In this document: positions 44,475 to 54,112 of the stretch, piece after piece | Position numbering within the stretch: position 1 is the first letter of the stretch | How the letters are laid out: each line of letters begins with the position of its first letter | NCBI RefSeq assembly: GCF_014638355.1 | Contig: NZ_BMFK01000001.1 | Coordinates: 186,001-250,000 of the forward strand | From: Priestia taiwanensis | Lineage (GTDB): Bacteria > Bacillota > Bacilli > Bacillales > Bacillaceae_G | DNA length: 64,000 nt | Direction of reading: 5' to 3' | The notes under the pieces: generated by a model | Databases searched by the model: none | What the model was told of the DNA's origin: nothing | What the model saw: only the letters and a program-made list of their open reading frames with translations | Program-made: the position numbers and the translations under genes

Positions 44475-46787
44475 GTGTTAGATGTACATCAGGTGGAACA
44501 AAGGTTGAAAAGCTTAGAAAAAGCAAAGAAGAGATTTAGCACCGTAGATGTTTCCCAAAAGGATTTGAAAGTTCTTCAGGTTGGCTCTATTGAAAAAGCC
44601 AATTGGTTTATTAGCAAAGATTATACTAATGTTATTAAAATAAACAAAAATGTTATAGAGTTAGAGCAACCAGTTGATAAATTCATTTATATATCGTATC
44701 AAGAGCGTAATAATAGTTATCATGTTAAGCCTAAAAAAACTCTCTTTGAAATTGACTATAAGAAGCCATATCAACTAGAATTTAGCGGTGTTAAATCAGG
44801 AAGTGGAGAGGCTCATTTATACTTCATTATGTATAAAGAAAATGGTGCGGCAAGTAGTATTATAGTTCCAGTAGGAGAAATGAAGATATTTACTATTCCA
44901 ACTGAAGTAGTAAGTGTACGTTTGGCCGTTAAATTTATTGGGGAAGTAAGGATTGAATTCCAAAATATTCTTTTATCGAAGCAAGTCGATACTAATAAGT
45001 CTATAAGATTTATAGAAGAAAACAAAGTAGATAACTTTATTAAGTATGTGAATAAGGTCGCTTTAAAAGATCGTAATAAGCATACTGTTAATAAAGAAAT
45101 GAAAATAGCTACGATTTTGGATGAATTTAGTTCAGAGTGTTTTAAATATGAAGCTAATTTACTACCTTTAACACCAAAGAATTGGAGACAGGTGATTGAT
45201 GAAGAAAATCCCGCCTTACTTTTAGTAGAATCTGCATGGCAGGGATATAAAGGCACTTGGTATTGTCGTATAACAGAGTTACACAAACGGAGTTATACGG
45301 ATTTACAAGATTTAGTTTCTTACTGTAAAGAAAGAGGAATACCAACGATTTTCTGGGATAAAGAGGGGAAAGACAATTTTGAATCATTTAAAGAAGCTGC
45401 GTCTTACTTCGACTATATTTTCGTAACAGATGAGAATAATATCGATAATTTTAAGACAGTAGTAACTCATACAAATATTTACCCATTATCGTTTGCAGCT
45501 CAACCACGTATTCACAATCCTATAAATAAGAACAAACATAAATTAGGAACAATCGCATTTTCAGGTTCTTGGTATGGTGATAAGCATCCAGATCGTATAA
45601 AAGATGTAGAAAATATTATTACACCAGCGACAAGGATAGGCTTAGATATATATGATAGATTTTTTGGGATAGATAATAAAAATTTAACAAGTAGAACTTG
45701 GCCGGAGCTATTCCAAAATTCTATTGTAGGTAAATTAGACTATAACTTTATGGTAGAGGCCTATAAAAATTATGATATTTTCTTGAATGTGAACTCTATT
45801 CAAAATAGTAAGTATATGTTTTCTAGAAGAGTATATGAGGTCTTAGCCAGTAAAACTGTTGTTGTTAGTGGTGATTCTATCGGAGTAAGAGAACAGTTAG
45901 GAGATTATGTGCATATTTCAGATTCACCAGCTAGAACAGAACTATTATTAAGAATATTGACTCAGAGCCCATTAAAAATGCAGCGTGAAGCGAAATTAGC
46001 GCATCGATTCATTTTACAAAATCATACGTATACGCATCGCATAAATGAAATGCTAGATATAGTGGGTCTTCCATACAAAAAAAGCCACTCGAAGAAAATA
46101 AGCGTTGTGTTAGTTACAAATAGACCACAATTTATGGATAATATTTTAGATAATTTAAGTGCTCAAACATATGAGGATCGAGAACATATCATTGTTGTTA
46201 ATTCTGATGATATTGTTATGGAGAAGTGGGAGAAGAAATTTAGCTCTTTAAAGAATACAAAAATATATAAAGTAGCTTCTGCAAAATCATTGGGTTACTG
46301 CTTGAATTATGGTATCAGTAAATCTATTGGAGATGTTATTGCTAAGATGGACGACGATGATTATTATGCACCGAATTATCTGAGAGATATGGTGGCTATT
46401 TTTGACTATACGGATGCTTCTATTGTGGGAAAGAGTGTATACTACACTTACTTTGAAGAAAGTAATATATTAGTAAAGCGTCAAATTAAAGGGTCTGGGG
46501 AAGACTGTTATACGAGGTTTGTAGCGGGTGCGACTTTAATGTTTAAGAGAGAAGTATATGAAGCTATGGGATCCTTTGAAAATAGAAATACAGGTGAAGA
46601 TACGAAATTTATTGAGTATGCAATTAAACTAGGCTTTAAAATTTATTCTGATGATAGCTATAACTTCTGTGTAATACGCCGCAAGGAAAAGAATTCTCAT
46701 ACGTGGCAAATAAGTGATGAAGATATGTTAAAACAAGGCACTATTTGTGCTTATACTAATGATTATAAGACATTTGTGACTATCTAG
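44475..46787 (+). CDS. Two-domain glycosyltransferase (CgeB-like GT plus GT2), cluster 2
   Basis: 770-residue protein. After an N-terminal beta-rich part (about 1-180), residues about 210-520 look like a CgeB/group 1 type glycosyltransferase: LFQNSIVGKLDYNFMVEAYKNYDI-like region, then NVNSIQNSKYMFSRRVYEVL and the ASKTVVVSGDSIGVRE donor site. The C-terminal part (about 535-770) is a GT2 domain with ISVVLVTNRPQFMDNILDNL, a DDDD metal motif near residue 630 and NTGEDTKF as the likely catalytic acidic site. The GTG start is preceded by AAGGGAGAG. It has no counterpart in cluster 1, where TagF-type fusions stand instead. Confidence 0.82.
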   Translation: MLDVHQVEQRLKSLEKAKKRFSTVDVSQKDLKVLQVGSIEKANWFISKDYTNVIKINKNVIELEQPVDKFIYISYQERNNSYHVKPKKTLFEIDYKKPYQLEFSGVKSGSGEAHLYFIMYKENGAASSIIVPVGEMKIFTIPTEVVSVRLAVKFIGEVRIEFQNILLSKQVDTNKSIRFIEENKVDNFIKYVNKVALKDRNKHTVNKEMKIATILDEFSSECFKYEANLLPLTPKNWRQVIDEENPALLLVESAWQGYKGTWYCRITELHKRSYTDLQDLVSYCKERGIPTIFWDKEGKDNFESFKEAASYFDYIFVTDENNIDNFKTVVTHTNIYPLSFAAQPRIHNPINKNKHKLGTIAFSGSWYGDKHPDRIKDVENIITPATRIGLDIYDRFFGIDNKNLTSRTWPELFQNSIVGKLDYNFMVEAYKNYDIFLNVNSIQNSKYMFSRRVYEVLASKTVVVSGDSIGVREQLGDYVHISDSPARTELLLRILTQSPLKMQREAKLAHRFILQNHTYTHRINEMLDIVGLPYKKSHSKKISVVLVTNRPQFMDNILDNLSAQTYEDREHIIVVNSDDIVMEKWEKKFSSLKNTKIYKVASAKSLGYCLNYGISKSIGDVIAKMDDDDYYAPNYLRDMVAIFDYTDASIVGKSVYYTYFEESNILVKRQIKGSGEDCYTRFVAGATLMFKREVYEAMGSFENRNTGEDTKFIEYAIKLGFKIYSDDSYNFCVIRRKEKNSHTWQISDEDMLKQGTICAYTNDYKTFVTI

Positions 46788-46809
46788 AGATATAAAGGAG
46801 CAAGTTTTG

Positions 46810-47643
46810 ATGCTAGATAAATATGTTAAAAAAGAGATAAGATTTGATGAAATAGTTGATTTAGAAGAAATATATGATTTGCCGACTTTATTATGTGTAG
46901 AATTAGATGGAACAAGCTATGAATTTTTGTTAAATCTGAAAAAAGAATCCAATAAAGCGATAGTTTTTGGATCAGGTGCTTATGATGCCAAGATAATGAA
47001 GCCTCCTGTGTTTCAACGGCATTCTTGGGCAGAAGCATTTAATGAATCTACTATTTTCTATAACGATCCAACATTATACTTAGGAGAATTGAATATTGGA
47101 TGGGGATATGGAACAGCTAATACTCATTTTTTAAAAAATATAGCGGTTATTTTAGAAAAACTATTTTTAAGAAAGAATATTCTACATGAACATGTTCTAT
47201 TTTACGGTAGTTCTGCTGGTGGTTTTATGTCACTTATGTTGTCTGGCATGTTAGAAGGATCTACAGCGCTTGTAAATAACCCTCAAGTTATTTTTACAAA
47301 TTTTTATGAGTCACATGTTACAAAATTATTTTCTTTGATTCACCCAAATGAAGAAGTAAATTTTTATAAAGAAGCAAATAAAGAGAGAATCAGTGTTCTA
47401 GATTTCTATAAAAAAATTAATAGAGTACCTAAGATTTATTATTTACAGAATATATCATGCTTACATGATATTCATAACCAAATGCAACCATTTATCATGG
47501 GATTATCTAAAATAGCGTCTGATGAAAATTATTCGGAAAAAGTAGAGTTAGTTTTATATTGCGATGAGAAGAAAGGTCATAATCCTTTAGATTATGATGA
47601 GACGGTATACTATATTAAAAAATATGTAGGATGTTTAGGGTAA
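46810..47643 (+). CDS. Alpha/beta-hydrolase-like protein in wall-polymer cluster 2
   Basis: 277-residue cytoplasmic protein with a nucleophile elbow YGSSAGGFMSL (Ser135) and a candidate catalytic His in KKGHNPLDYDE near residue 257. An IGWGYGTANTHFL segment precedes it. This pattern is shared with alpha/beta hydrolases found in glycosylation loci, including Asp2-like proteins, so acyl transfer or removal on the glycan is possible. The ATG at 46810 is preferred to the TTG at 46807 because AAAGGAG (46794-46800) is then nine bases away. It ends inside the region before the dehydrogenase gene. Confidence 0.68.
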   Translation: MLDKYVKKEIRFDEIVDLEEIYDLPTLLCVELDGTSYEFLLNLKKESNKAIVFGSGAYDAKIMKPPVFQRHSWAEAFNESTIFYNDPTLYLGELNIGWGYGTANTHFLKNIAVILEKLFLRKNILHEHVLFYGSSAGGFMSLMLSGMLEGSTALVNNPQVIFTNFYESHVTKLFSLIHPNEEVNFYKEANKERISVLDFYKKINRVPKIYYLQNISCLHDIHNQMQPFIMGLSKIASDENYSEKVELVLYCDEKKGHNPLDYDETVYYIKKYVGCLG

Positions 47644-47675
47644 TTAAGGAAGTAATGAACGATGGAGGAATTATG

Positions 47676-48956
47676 ATGAAAATTTGTACAATGGGATTAG
47701 GATATATTGGGCTACCAACCTCAGCAATGTTTGCGAAGTTTGGTGCGGAAGTAGTAGGCGTTGATATTTTTCCAGAAGTAGTGGACAAGCTAAATAAGGG
47801 TGAAATTCATATTGAAGAACCTGGCTTAGGAGAAGTTGTAAAAGAAGTTGTAGAGAAAAGGTATTTCCGTGCTTCTTTAACACCAGAAGAGGCAGATGTA
47901 TTTATTATTGCTGTACCAACTCCAAACAATGATGATGAACATAAGTCATGTGACTTAACATACGTATTGCAAGCAACGAAATCAGCGTTACCTTATGTTA
48001 AGAAAGGGAATGTCTTAATCGTAGAGTCTACTATTGCTCCACGTAGTATGGATGACTATATTAAGCCATTAGTGGAAGAAGCTGGATTTAAAGTAGGGGA
48101 AGATATTTATTTAGTTCATTGTCCGGAACGTGTGTTACCAGGACAAATTATGCATGAGCTTATCTATAACAACCGTATTGTTGGTGGTGTAACAAAAGCT
48201 TGTGCTGAAGCTGGGTCGAAAGTATATGGCTTATTTGTAAAAGGTGAGATTATTCAAACAGATGCAAAGACAGCAGAAATGTCTAAGTTAATGGAAAATA
48301 CATTCCGAGATGTTAATATTGCATTGGCAAATGAGCTAACGAAAGTTTGTAACAAGCTTGAAATTAATGTATTAGATGTTATTGAAATGGCAAATAAGCA
48401 TCCACGTGTAAATATTCACTATCCAGGTCCTGGAGTAGGTGGTCATTGCTTAGCGGTTGACCCATACTTTATTGTGGCTAAATCTCCAGAATTAGCTAAT
48501 ATCATTCAATTATCACGTGATACGAATGTTTCAATGCCAGAGTATGTAGTTAATAATGTAAAAGAGTTAGTGACAAATATTAAAAATCCAACAATTGCTG
48601 CATTTGGAGTAACATATAAAGGTAATGTGGATGATATGCGTGAGAGTCCAGCGATGGATGTTATTACATTATTAATCAATCAAGGATTTAATGTGAAGAT
48701 GCACGATCCACATGTTGAAAGTGACAAATATCAATTTGTTTCTGCAGAAGAAGCAACGAACAATGCAGACTTAGTATTAGTTTTAACAGATCATGATGAA
48801 TTTAAGAAGATGGATTACGATGCATTGGCAACTAATATGAATACACCTAATTTATTTGATACACGTAAATGTGTAGATATGAATAAATACAACAAGATGA
48901 AAGTTATTAATTTTGGTAACTTATACAAAGCTAATAAGGAAACAGTGATGGTATAA
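47676..48956 (+). CDS. WecC-type UDP-N-acetyl-D-mannosamine (nucleotide-sugar) dehydrogenase, cluster 2
   Basis: 426-residue paralogue of the dehydrogenase at 33261 with GLGYIGLP, FRDVNIALANEL, NKHPRVNIHYPGPG and the catalytic GGHCLAVDP. The ATG at 47676 follows GATGGAGG (47661-47668) at good spacing; the ATG three bases earlier is possible, and the in-frame start at 47631 lies inside the previous gene. Having two dehydrogenases suggests that both polymers contain an amino-uronic or uronic acid. The stop overlaps the TagG start by one base. Confidence 0.88.
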   Translation: MKICTMGLGYIGLPTSAMFAKFGAEVVGVDIFPEVVDKLNKGEIHIEEPGLGEVVKEVVEKRYFRASLTPEEADVFIIAVPTPNNDDEHKSCDLTYVLQATKSALPYVKKGNVLIVESTIAPRSMDDYIKPLVEEAGFKVGEDIYLVHCPERVLPGQIMHELIYNNRIVGGVTKACAEAGSKVYGLFVKGEIIQTDAKTAEMSKLMENTFRDVNIALANELTKVCNKLEINVLDVIEMANKHPRVNIHYPGPGVGGHCLAVDPYFIVAKSPELANIIQLSRDTNVSMPEYVVNNVKELVTNIKNPTIAAFGVTYKGNVDDMRESPAMDVITLLINQGFNVKMHDPHVESDKYQFVSAEEATNNADLVLVLTDHDEFKKMDYDALATNMNTPNLFDTRKCVDMNKYNKMKVINFGNLYKANKETVMV

Positions 48957-49765
48957 TGAAGTCATTAAGAATCCTCTTAAATGAACAACTTAAGTATAAA
49001 TATATGATTAATAGATTAGCTCTGTATGAAATAAAAAGTAAATATGCTGGGAATCTATTAGGTACTTTTTGGATGATACTGAATCCTTTGATTCAAATAG
49101 GGATATTTTGGTTAGTTTTTGGCTTGGGTATTAGAGGAGGGGCTCCTGTTAATGGGGTCCCATTCTTTGCATGGTTAATATGTGGGCTTATTCCTTGGTT
49201 TTATATGTCTGCGGGAATGACTCAAGGGGCTAATTCAATTTATTCAAAGTTAGGAATGGCTTCTAAAATGAATTTTCCATTAAGTATTATTCCTACGTAT
49301 GTTATCCTTTCTCAACTATATACACACATGATTTTAGTGGTAATCATGTTTATTGCAGTAATTGTTTATCATGGAATTGCTACCATTAATGTTTTTGCTT
49401 TCTTATATTTTATGGGGGCAACTACTATTTTTCTATTTGCATTATCCTATGTTACATCGACATTCTCAGCGATTGTACGGGATGTACAGCAAATTGTGCA
49501 GTCAGTAGTCCGGATTTTATTTTATATTACGCCAATATTTTGGGTGCCGATAACAGCTAAGCTACCTTTCTTCTTTCAATTAGTGATTAAGTTAAATCCA
49601 TTTTATTATCTTGTTCAAGGGTACCGAGAGAGTTTGTTATGGGGGAAGACAGATTTTCTATGGTCATGGTATACGATATATTTTTGGGGAATAGTGCTAA
49701 TTTTGTTGTTAGTAGGTTCAATAATACATGTAAAATTTAGAAGACAGTTCGTTGATTATTTATAG
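48956..49765 (+). CDS. tagG: TagG-like ABC transporter permease, cluster 2
   Basis: 269-residue ABC-2 type permease, similar from end to end to the one at 34541 (LALYEIKSKYAGNLLGTFWMILNPL, SIYSKLGMASKMNFPLS, LFYITPIFWVP, and IIHVKFRRQFVDYL at the end). About six membrane segments are seen. With the TagH-like ATPase encoded 14 bases downstream it should export the second wall polymer. Confidence 0.9.
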   Translation: MKSLRILLNEQLKYKYMINRLALYEIKSKYAGNLLGTFWMILNPLIQIGIFWLVFGLGIRGGAPVNGVPFFAWLICGLIPWFYMSAGMTQGANSIYSKLGMASKMNFPLSIIPTYVILSQLYTHMILVVIMFIAVIVYHGIATINVFAFLYFMGATTIFLFALSYVTSTFSAIVRDVQQIVQSVVRILFYITPIFWVPITAKLPFFFQLVIKLNPFYYLVQGYRESLLWGKTDFLWSWYTIYFWGIVLILLLVGSIIHVKFRRQFVDYL

Positions 49766-49779
49766 AAGGTGAAGACAGA

Positions 49780-51477
49780 ATGAAACATATGGTTCAGTTT
49801 CAAAATGTAACAAAAAAGTTCAAAATGTATGCGAAGCCCTCGGATAAACTGAAAGATCTTTTTCTTTCGAGCGAGACTGGAGAGTTTCATCATGCATTGA
49901 GAGGAATATCTTTTGATGTAGAGAAAAGCGAAATCGTAGGCATTATTGGTTTGAATGGTTCAGGGAAAAGTACACTATCTAATTTAATTGCAGGTGTGAC
50001 AATGCCATCCTCGGGTGAAGTTAAGATAGAAGGAACGGCAGCATTAATTGCTATTTCATCAGGATTAAATGCTCAATTAACAGGTCTAGAAAATATTGAA
50101 TTAAAGGGACTAATGCTAGGTTTAACAAAGCAGGAAATAAAAAAAATTACACCGAAAGTAATTGAGTTTGCAGACATCGGAAAATTCATTAACCAACCAG
50201 TAAAGACTTATTCGAGTGGGATGAAGTCACGACTAGGGTTTGCTATATCTGTTCATATAGATCCGGATATTCTTGTTATTGATGAAGCATTATCTGTAGG
50301 TGATCAAACATTTACAAAGCGTTGCTTAGATAAGATGAATGAATTTAAAGAAAATGGAAAGACAATATTTTTTATTAGTCACTCCTTATCACAGGTGAAA
50401 AGTTTTTGTACAAAGGCACTTTGGATTCATTATGGTGAAGTAAGAGGGTATGGTGAAGTTGATGGAATTGTTGATGAATATCAACAATTTTTAAAAGAAT
50501 ATAATGGATTGTCAATAGAAGAACGTAATAAACTTCGTGAAGACAGTATTAATAAACAGTCGTCTCCAATAGAATGTGAAGAAACTTGTATTATAGAGAA
50601 TAACGATTCACACGCAGTTGAAGATATGCAACATAGACCACGAAAGCATAAGGATAGTACAAGGTTTAAAGAAGCTCGTAAAAAGAAATTACTAGTAAGA
50701 CTCTTAACAATAGTAGTTGCTAGCCTTGTAGTAGTTGGGAGTGTCGTGGTGTATAAAAGTTTTACATCAATGGATAACAAAGAAGGAGAAGCGAAAGTTA
50801 CGGAAGAGGCGAGAGCAACAGAAAGTAAAGCTGTCACATCGAATACCGAAACAAAGATGGCGATTGTAACAACAAAAGTTGGTATAGTTCGATCAGATGC
50901 TTCTACAGGGAGTAAAGAGATTTCTAGAGTAGAGTTTGGGGACGCTCTGGAAGTAGTAGATAGAAAGAAGAGTTCAGATACTCCTATGTCTTGGTTACAA
51001 GTTAAATTACCAAATGGAAAGACTGGATGGATTAGCTCAACTATATTACAAGAGTATATATTGGAAGAACAACAATATCCAAATAAAAATATTAACTCTA
51101 TGTCAGAGTTTTTACTGACGCTTGGTGTAAGTGAAAAGATAGCAAAGCATTCTCAGTATTTAAATAAGTCGGTAGATATTCTGGAAAAAGACAATAAAGA
51201 ACCAATTATTAGCCGAAGGAAGCAGGGGGATAGGTCATTTGTAGAGTATAAAAATGTTGAATTTATTGCAGAAAATCAGAATGTTTCTCAGATGAATATC
51301 AATAATATCAGCATTCCGATAAAAGAGAGTGCTTCACAACTAGGTGAACCATTCTTTGTAGAGGCCACTGAGGGAATACGTCTATTCTTGACAAATGAAT
51401 ATAGTATTACAGTGTCAACACTGTATAATAAAATTGTAGCTATTTCAATAAAAATTACGAATAATACATTAAACTAG
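49780..51477 (+). CDS. tagH: TagH-like ABC ATPase with membrane segment and extracytoplasmic SH3 domain, cluster 2
   Basis: 565-residue protein. The first about 255 residues are a TagH ATPase, close to that at 35360 (GLNGSGKST, TYSSGMKSRLGFA, ILVIDEALSVGD). A basic linker leads to one membrane segment (about 306-326), then an SH3b-like domain at about 360-430 (VGIVRSDASTGSKEISRVEFGD, WLQVKLPNGKTGWISS) and a further about 130 residues of unknown fold. B. subtilis TagH also carries a long C-terminal extension, so this is a natural layout. The outer part may contact the wall or the LCP enzyme encoded next; that is inference. Confidence 0.9.
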   Translation: MKHMVQFQNVTKKFKMYAKPSDKLKDLFLSSETGEFHHALRGISFDVEKSEIVGIIGLNGSGKSTLSNLIAGVTMPSSGEVKIEGTAALIAISSGLNAQLTGLENIELKGLMLGLTKQEIKKITPKVIEFADIGKFINQPVKTYSSGMKSRLGFAISVHIDPDILVIDEALSVGDQTFTKRCLDKMNEFKENGKTIFFISHSLSQVKSFCTKALWIHYGEVRGYGEVDGIVDEYQQFLKEYNGLSIEERNKLREDSINKQSSPIECEETCIIENNDSHAVEDMQHRPRKHKDSTRFKEARKKKLLVRLLTIVVASLVVVGSVVVYKSFTSMDNKEGEAKVTEEARATESKAVTSNTETKMAIVTTKVGIVRSDASTGSKEISRVEFGDALEVVDRKKSSDTPMSWLQVKLPNGKTGWISSTILQEYILEEQQYPNKNINSMSEFLLTLGVSEKIAKHSQYLNKSVDILEKDNKEPIISRRKQGDRSFVEYKNVEFIAENQNVSQMNINNISIPIKESASQLGEPFFVEATEGIRLFLTNEYSITVSTLYNKIVAISIKITNNTLN

Positions 51478-51490
51478 GAGAACGAAAGCT

Positions 51491-52411
51491 ATGTCAAAAA
51501 AGAAAAAAATTATTATTTCAATAGTAAGTGTTTTCGTGGTATTACTAGCTGCTGTAGGAGTATTTGCTTACAAAGTGTATAGTGACGTGAAAAATACAGC
51601 AGACTCAATTTATGAGCCAATTAAAACAGAAAAAGTTCGTGAGCAGGAAATAGACGTAAAAAAGAAAGAGCCATTTTCAGTGTTATTATTAGGGGTGGAT
51701 AGTGGTGAGTTTGGAAGAACAGACAGCGGTCGTTCGGATTCAATGACTGTGTTGACGGTTAATCCAGAGGATCAATCAACAAAGATGCTTAGTATCCCAC
51801 GTGATACACGTACTGAAATTATAGGAAAAGGCTCCCAGGATAAGATTAATCATTCTTATGCATTTGGTGGAGTAGAAATGACTGTTAATACAGTGCAAAA
51901 TTTTTTACAAATACCAATTGATTACTATGTCCAAGTAGATATGCATAGCTTCAAAGAAATAGTAGATGCAGTTGGGGGAGTAGATGTAAATAATAAGTTA
52001 GACTTTGTCCAAGATGGTACTCATTTCGCAAAAGGAGTGGTTCACTTAAATGGTGATGATGCCTTGAAATATACACGTATGAGGAAGAAAGATCCAGAAG
52101 GAGATTTTGGACGTCAAGCAAGGCAACGTCAAGTAATTGAAGCTGTTATTAAAAAAGGTGCTTCGGTGTCAACATTAACGAGTTATCAAGGCGTTTTATC
52201 GGCGGTTGAAAATAATGTGAAAACTGACTTGGATTTTGGCAAAATGATTTCGATTCAAGCAGATTACAAGAGTGCTGCGAATAAAATGGAAAGCGTGACA
52301 TTGCAAGGAGAAGGTAAAAAGATAGATGGCATATATTATTTAATTGTTTCAGAACAATCAAAGAAACAAGCATCGGAAGAGCTCAGAAACCATTTAAAGT
52401 TGAATAAATAG
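51491..52411 (+). CDS. LytR-CpsA-Psr (LCP) wall-polymer ligase, cluster 2
   Basis: 306-residue paralogue of the LCP protein at 36318: N-terminal membrane segment (about 7-27), VLLLGVDSG, RSDSMTVLTVNP, KMLSIPRDTR and the ARMRKxDPEGDFGR-like motif (here TRMRKKDPEGDFGR). It should attach the cluster 2 polymer to peptidoglycan on the outer face of the membrane. AGGAGAACG precedes the ATG, and a terminator follows the stop. Confidence 0.93.
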   Translation: MSKKKKIIISIVSVFVVLLAAVGVFAYKVYSDVKNTADSIYEPIKTEKVREQEIDVKKKEPFSVLLLGVDSGEFGRTDSGRSDSMTVLTVNPEDQSTKMLSIPRDTRTEIIGKGSQDKINHSYAFGGVEMTVNTVQNFLQIPIDYYVQVDMHSFKEIVDAVGGVDVNNKLDFVQDGTHFAKGVVHLNGDDALKYTRMRKKDPEGDFGRQARQRQVIEAVIKKGASVSTLTSYQGVLSAVENNVKTDLDFGKMISIQADYKSAANKMESVTLQGEGKKIDGIYYLIVSEQSKKQASEELRNHLKLNK

Positions 52412-52417
52412 AAACTG

Positions 52418-52465
52418 AATATCCAATGTACCTTGACAAGTAGGCAAGCCATTGGATATTTTATT
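52418..52465 (+). terminator. Intrinsic terminator after LCP gene, cluster 2
   Basis: AATATCCAATG (52418-52428) pairs with CATTGGATATT (52450-52460), followed by a short T-rich stretch. It shares the CCAATG/CATTGG core with the terminator at 37235. Confidence 0.8.
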
Positions 52466-52590
52466 ATGAAAATTTATATTTATAGTGAAGCTAAATAAGA
52501 TTTCCTTACAAAATAGAGAAATATCGTTTTGTCCGCTCTTTGTGAAAGCGAATCCACTTTTAAATAAATGAAAGAGGGGATAAGTAAATT

Positions 52591-53478
52591 ATGAAACAAG
52601 TAAGAAAAGCAATTATACCTGCAGCTGGATTGGGAACACGTTTTCTACCGGCAACAAAAGCGATGCCAAAAGAAATGTTACCAATTGTAGATAAACCAAC
52701 TATTCAATATATTGTAGAAGAAGCAATTGAATCAGGTATTGAAGATATCATTATCGTAACAGGAAAAGGAAAACGAGCAATTGAGGATCATTTTGATCAT
52801 TCGGTGGAGTTAGAACAAAACTTAGAAGAAAAAGGGAAATTAGACATATTAGAAAAAGTACAAGCATCTTCTAAAATCAATATTCATTATATAAGACAAA
52901 AAGAACCAAAAGGATTAGGGCATGCGGTATGGTGTGCACGCAAATTTATTGGTAATGAACCTTTTGCAGTATTATTAGGCGATGACATTGTTCAAGCAGA
53001 GACACCTTGCTTACGTCAATTAATGGACGAATATGGTGTAACGAGGTCATCCGTTATTGGTGTACAGATGGTAAATGAAAATGAAACACATCGCTATGGA
53101 ATTATTGATCCAATAGAACAAAAGGAGCGCCGTTATCAAGTGCGTCAATTTGTAGAGAAACCAGCGCCAGGTACTGCACCATCTAATTTAGCAATTATGG
53201 GACGTTATATTTTAACACCAGAGATTTTCATGTTTTTGGAGAATCAAGAAACAGGTGCAGGTGGAGAAATTCAATTAACAGATGCTATACAACGATTAAA
53301 TGAAGTTCAGCGTGTATTCGCTTATGATTTTGAAGGGATTCGCTACGATGTCGGTGAAAAACTTGGATTTATTCAAACAACGATTGAAATGGCGTTGCAA
53401 CACAAAGAGTTAAAAGAAGAATTGATGAACTACATGAAAAAATTAGTAGAGACGGAATTATTACAGTCTACTAAGTAA
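52591..53478 (+). CDS. galU: UTP-glucose-1-phosphate uridylyltransferase GalU
   Basis: 295-residue enzyme that makes UDP-glucose from glucose-1-phosphate and UTP. The nucleotide-binding [20 protein letters not shown] motif is at about 11-30, with [13 protein letters not shown] next and VEKPAPG in the middle, all typical of bacterial GalU. AAGAGGGGAT precedes the ATG. A terminator separates it from cluster 2, so it may be expressed from its own promoter. UDP-glucose could feed the glycosyltransferases or dehydrogenases nearby. A decayed second copy is at 41421. Confidence 0.95.
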   Translation: MKQVRKAIIPAAGLGTRFLPATKAMPKEMLPIVDKPTIQYIVEEAIESGIEDIIIVTGKGKRAIEDHFDHSVELEQNLEEKGKLDILEKVQASSKINIHYIRQKEPKGLGHAVWCARKFIGNEPFAVLLGDDIVQAETPCLRQLMDEYGVTRSSVIGVQMVNENETHRYGIIDPIEQKERRYQVRQFVEKPAPGTAPSNLAIMGRYILTPEIFMFLENQETGAGGEIQLTDAIQRLNEVQRVFAYDFEGIRYDVGEKLGFIQTTIEMALQHKELKEELMNYMKKLVETELLQSTK

Positions 53479-53592
53479 GCAGTAACAAAGAGTATATTAG
53501 ATTATAGCTTCCCGTAATATTTGATTAAGAGAAGCCCGTTAATTTTTTGGCTCTATAGTATATTATAGAGTTAAAAAATGGCATATAAAATC

Positions 53593-53641
53593 AAAAAGAG
53601 ATAACTACACTTATTGATTAGGGTGGTTATCTCTTTTTTTG
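53593..53641 (+). terminator. Intrinsic terminator after galU
   Basis: AAAAAGAGATAAC (53593-53605) pairs with GTTATCTCTTTTT (53626-53638), followed by T residues. The symmetrical A/T ends would allow action in both directions. Confidence 0.9.
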
Positions 53642-54112
53642 TTTTAGTTATTATTTTTCAATACTGTAATTTTAAATTGCTCTATGTTATATGATTATTA
53701 AAAAATACTTGGTAGTGGATAATAGAAGGCAATATTATGTGTTTTGGAAAAAGAAAAGATGATTATTAATATAAATATTGAGAATTCTTTTTCCCATTTG
53801 AAAAGTAGTTTCATTCTATACGGAAGTGGGGGATGTTATATCGGTAAATATGGGGATAGATAAATTATTTCCATAAGTAGTAGATAAAAACACCATCAAC
53901 AGGAAACTAAGCGCCACACTATTGTTTAGTTGTGATAGATGTAAAGGGAAAGACGACAATACAAAAAAGAGATAAAGTAACCGTATCGGACATACAAAAT
54001 AGAAAAATAAGTTGGGAGCAAAGAATACCCAATACCTTTTTGTTCGTTTAGAGGATAAATTCATCATATAATGAAAGAAACGATAATTCTTTATTGAATG
54101 GAGGGGAAGTCA
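53642..54112. other. Gene-free spacer before the acyltransferase gene
   Basis: About 470 bases of AT-rich sequence with no gene that I can support on either strand. GGAGGGG at 54100-54106 is the ribosome site of the next gene. No clear promoter was identified. Confidence 0.5.
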
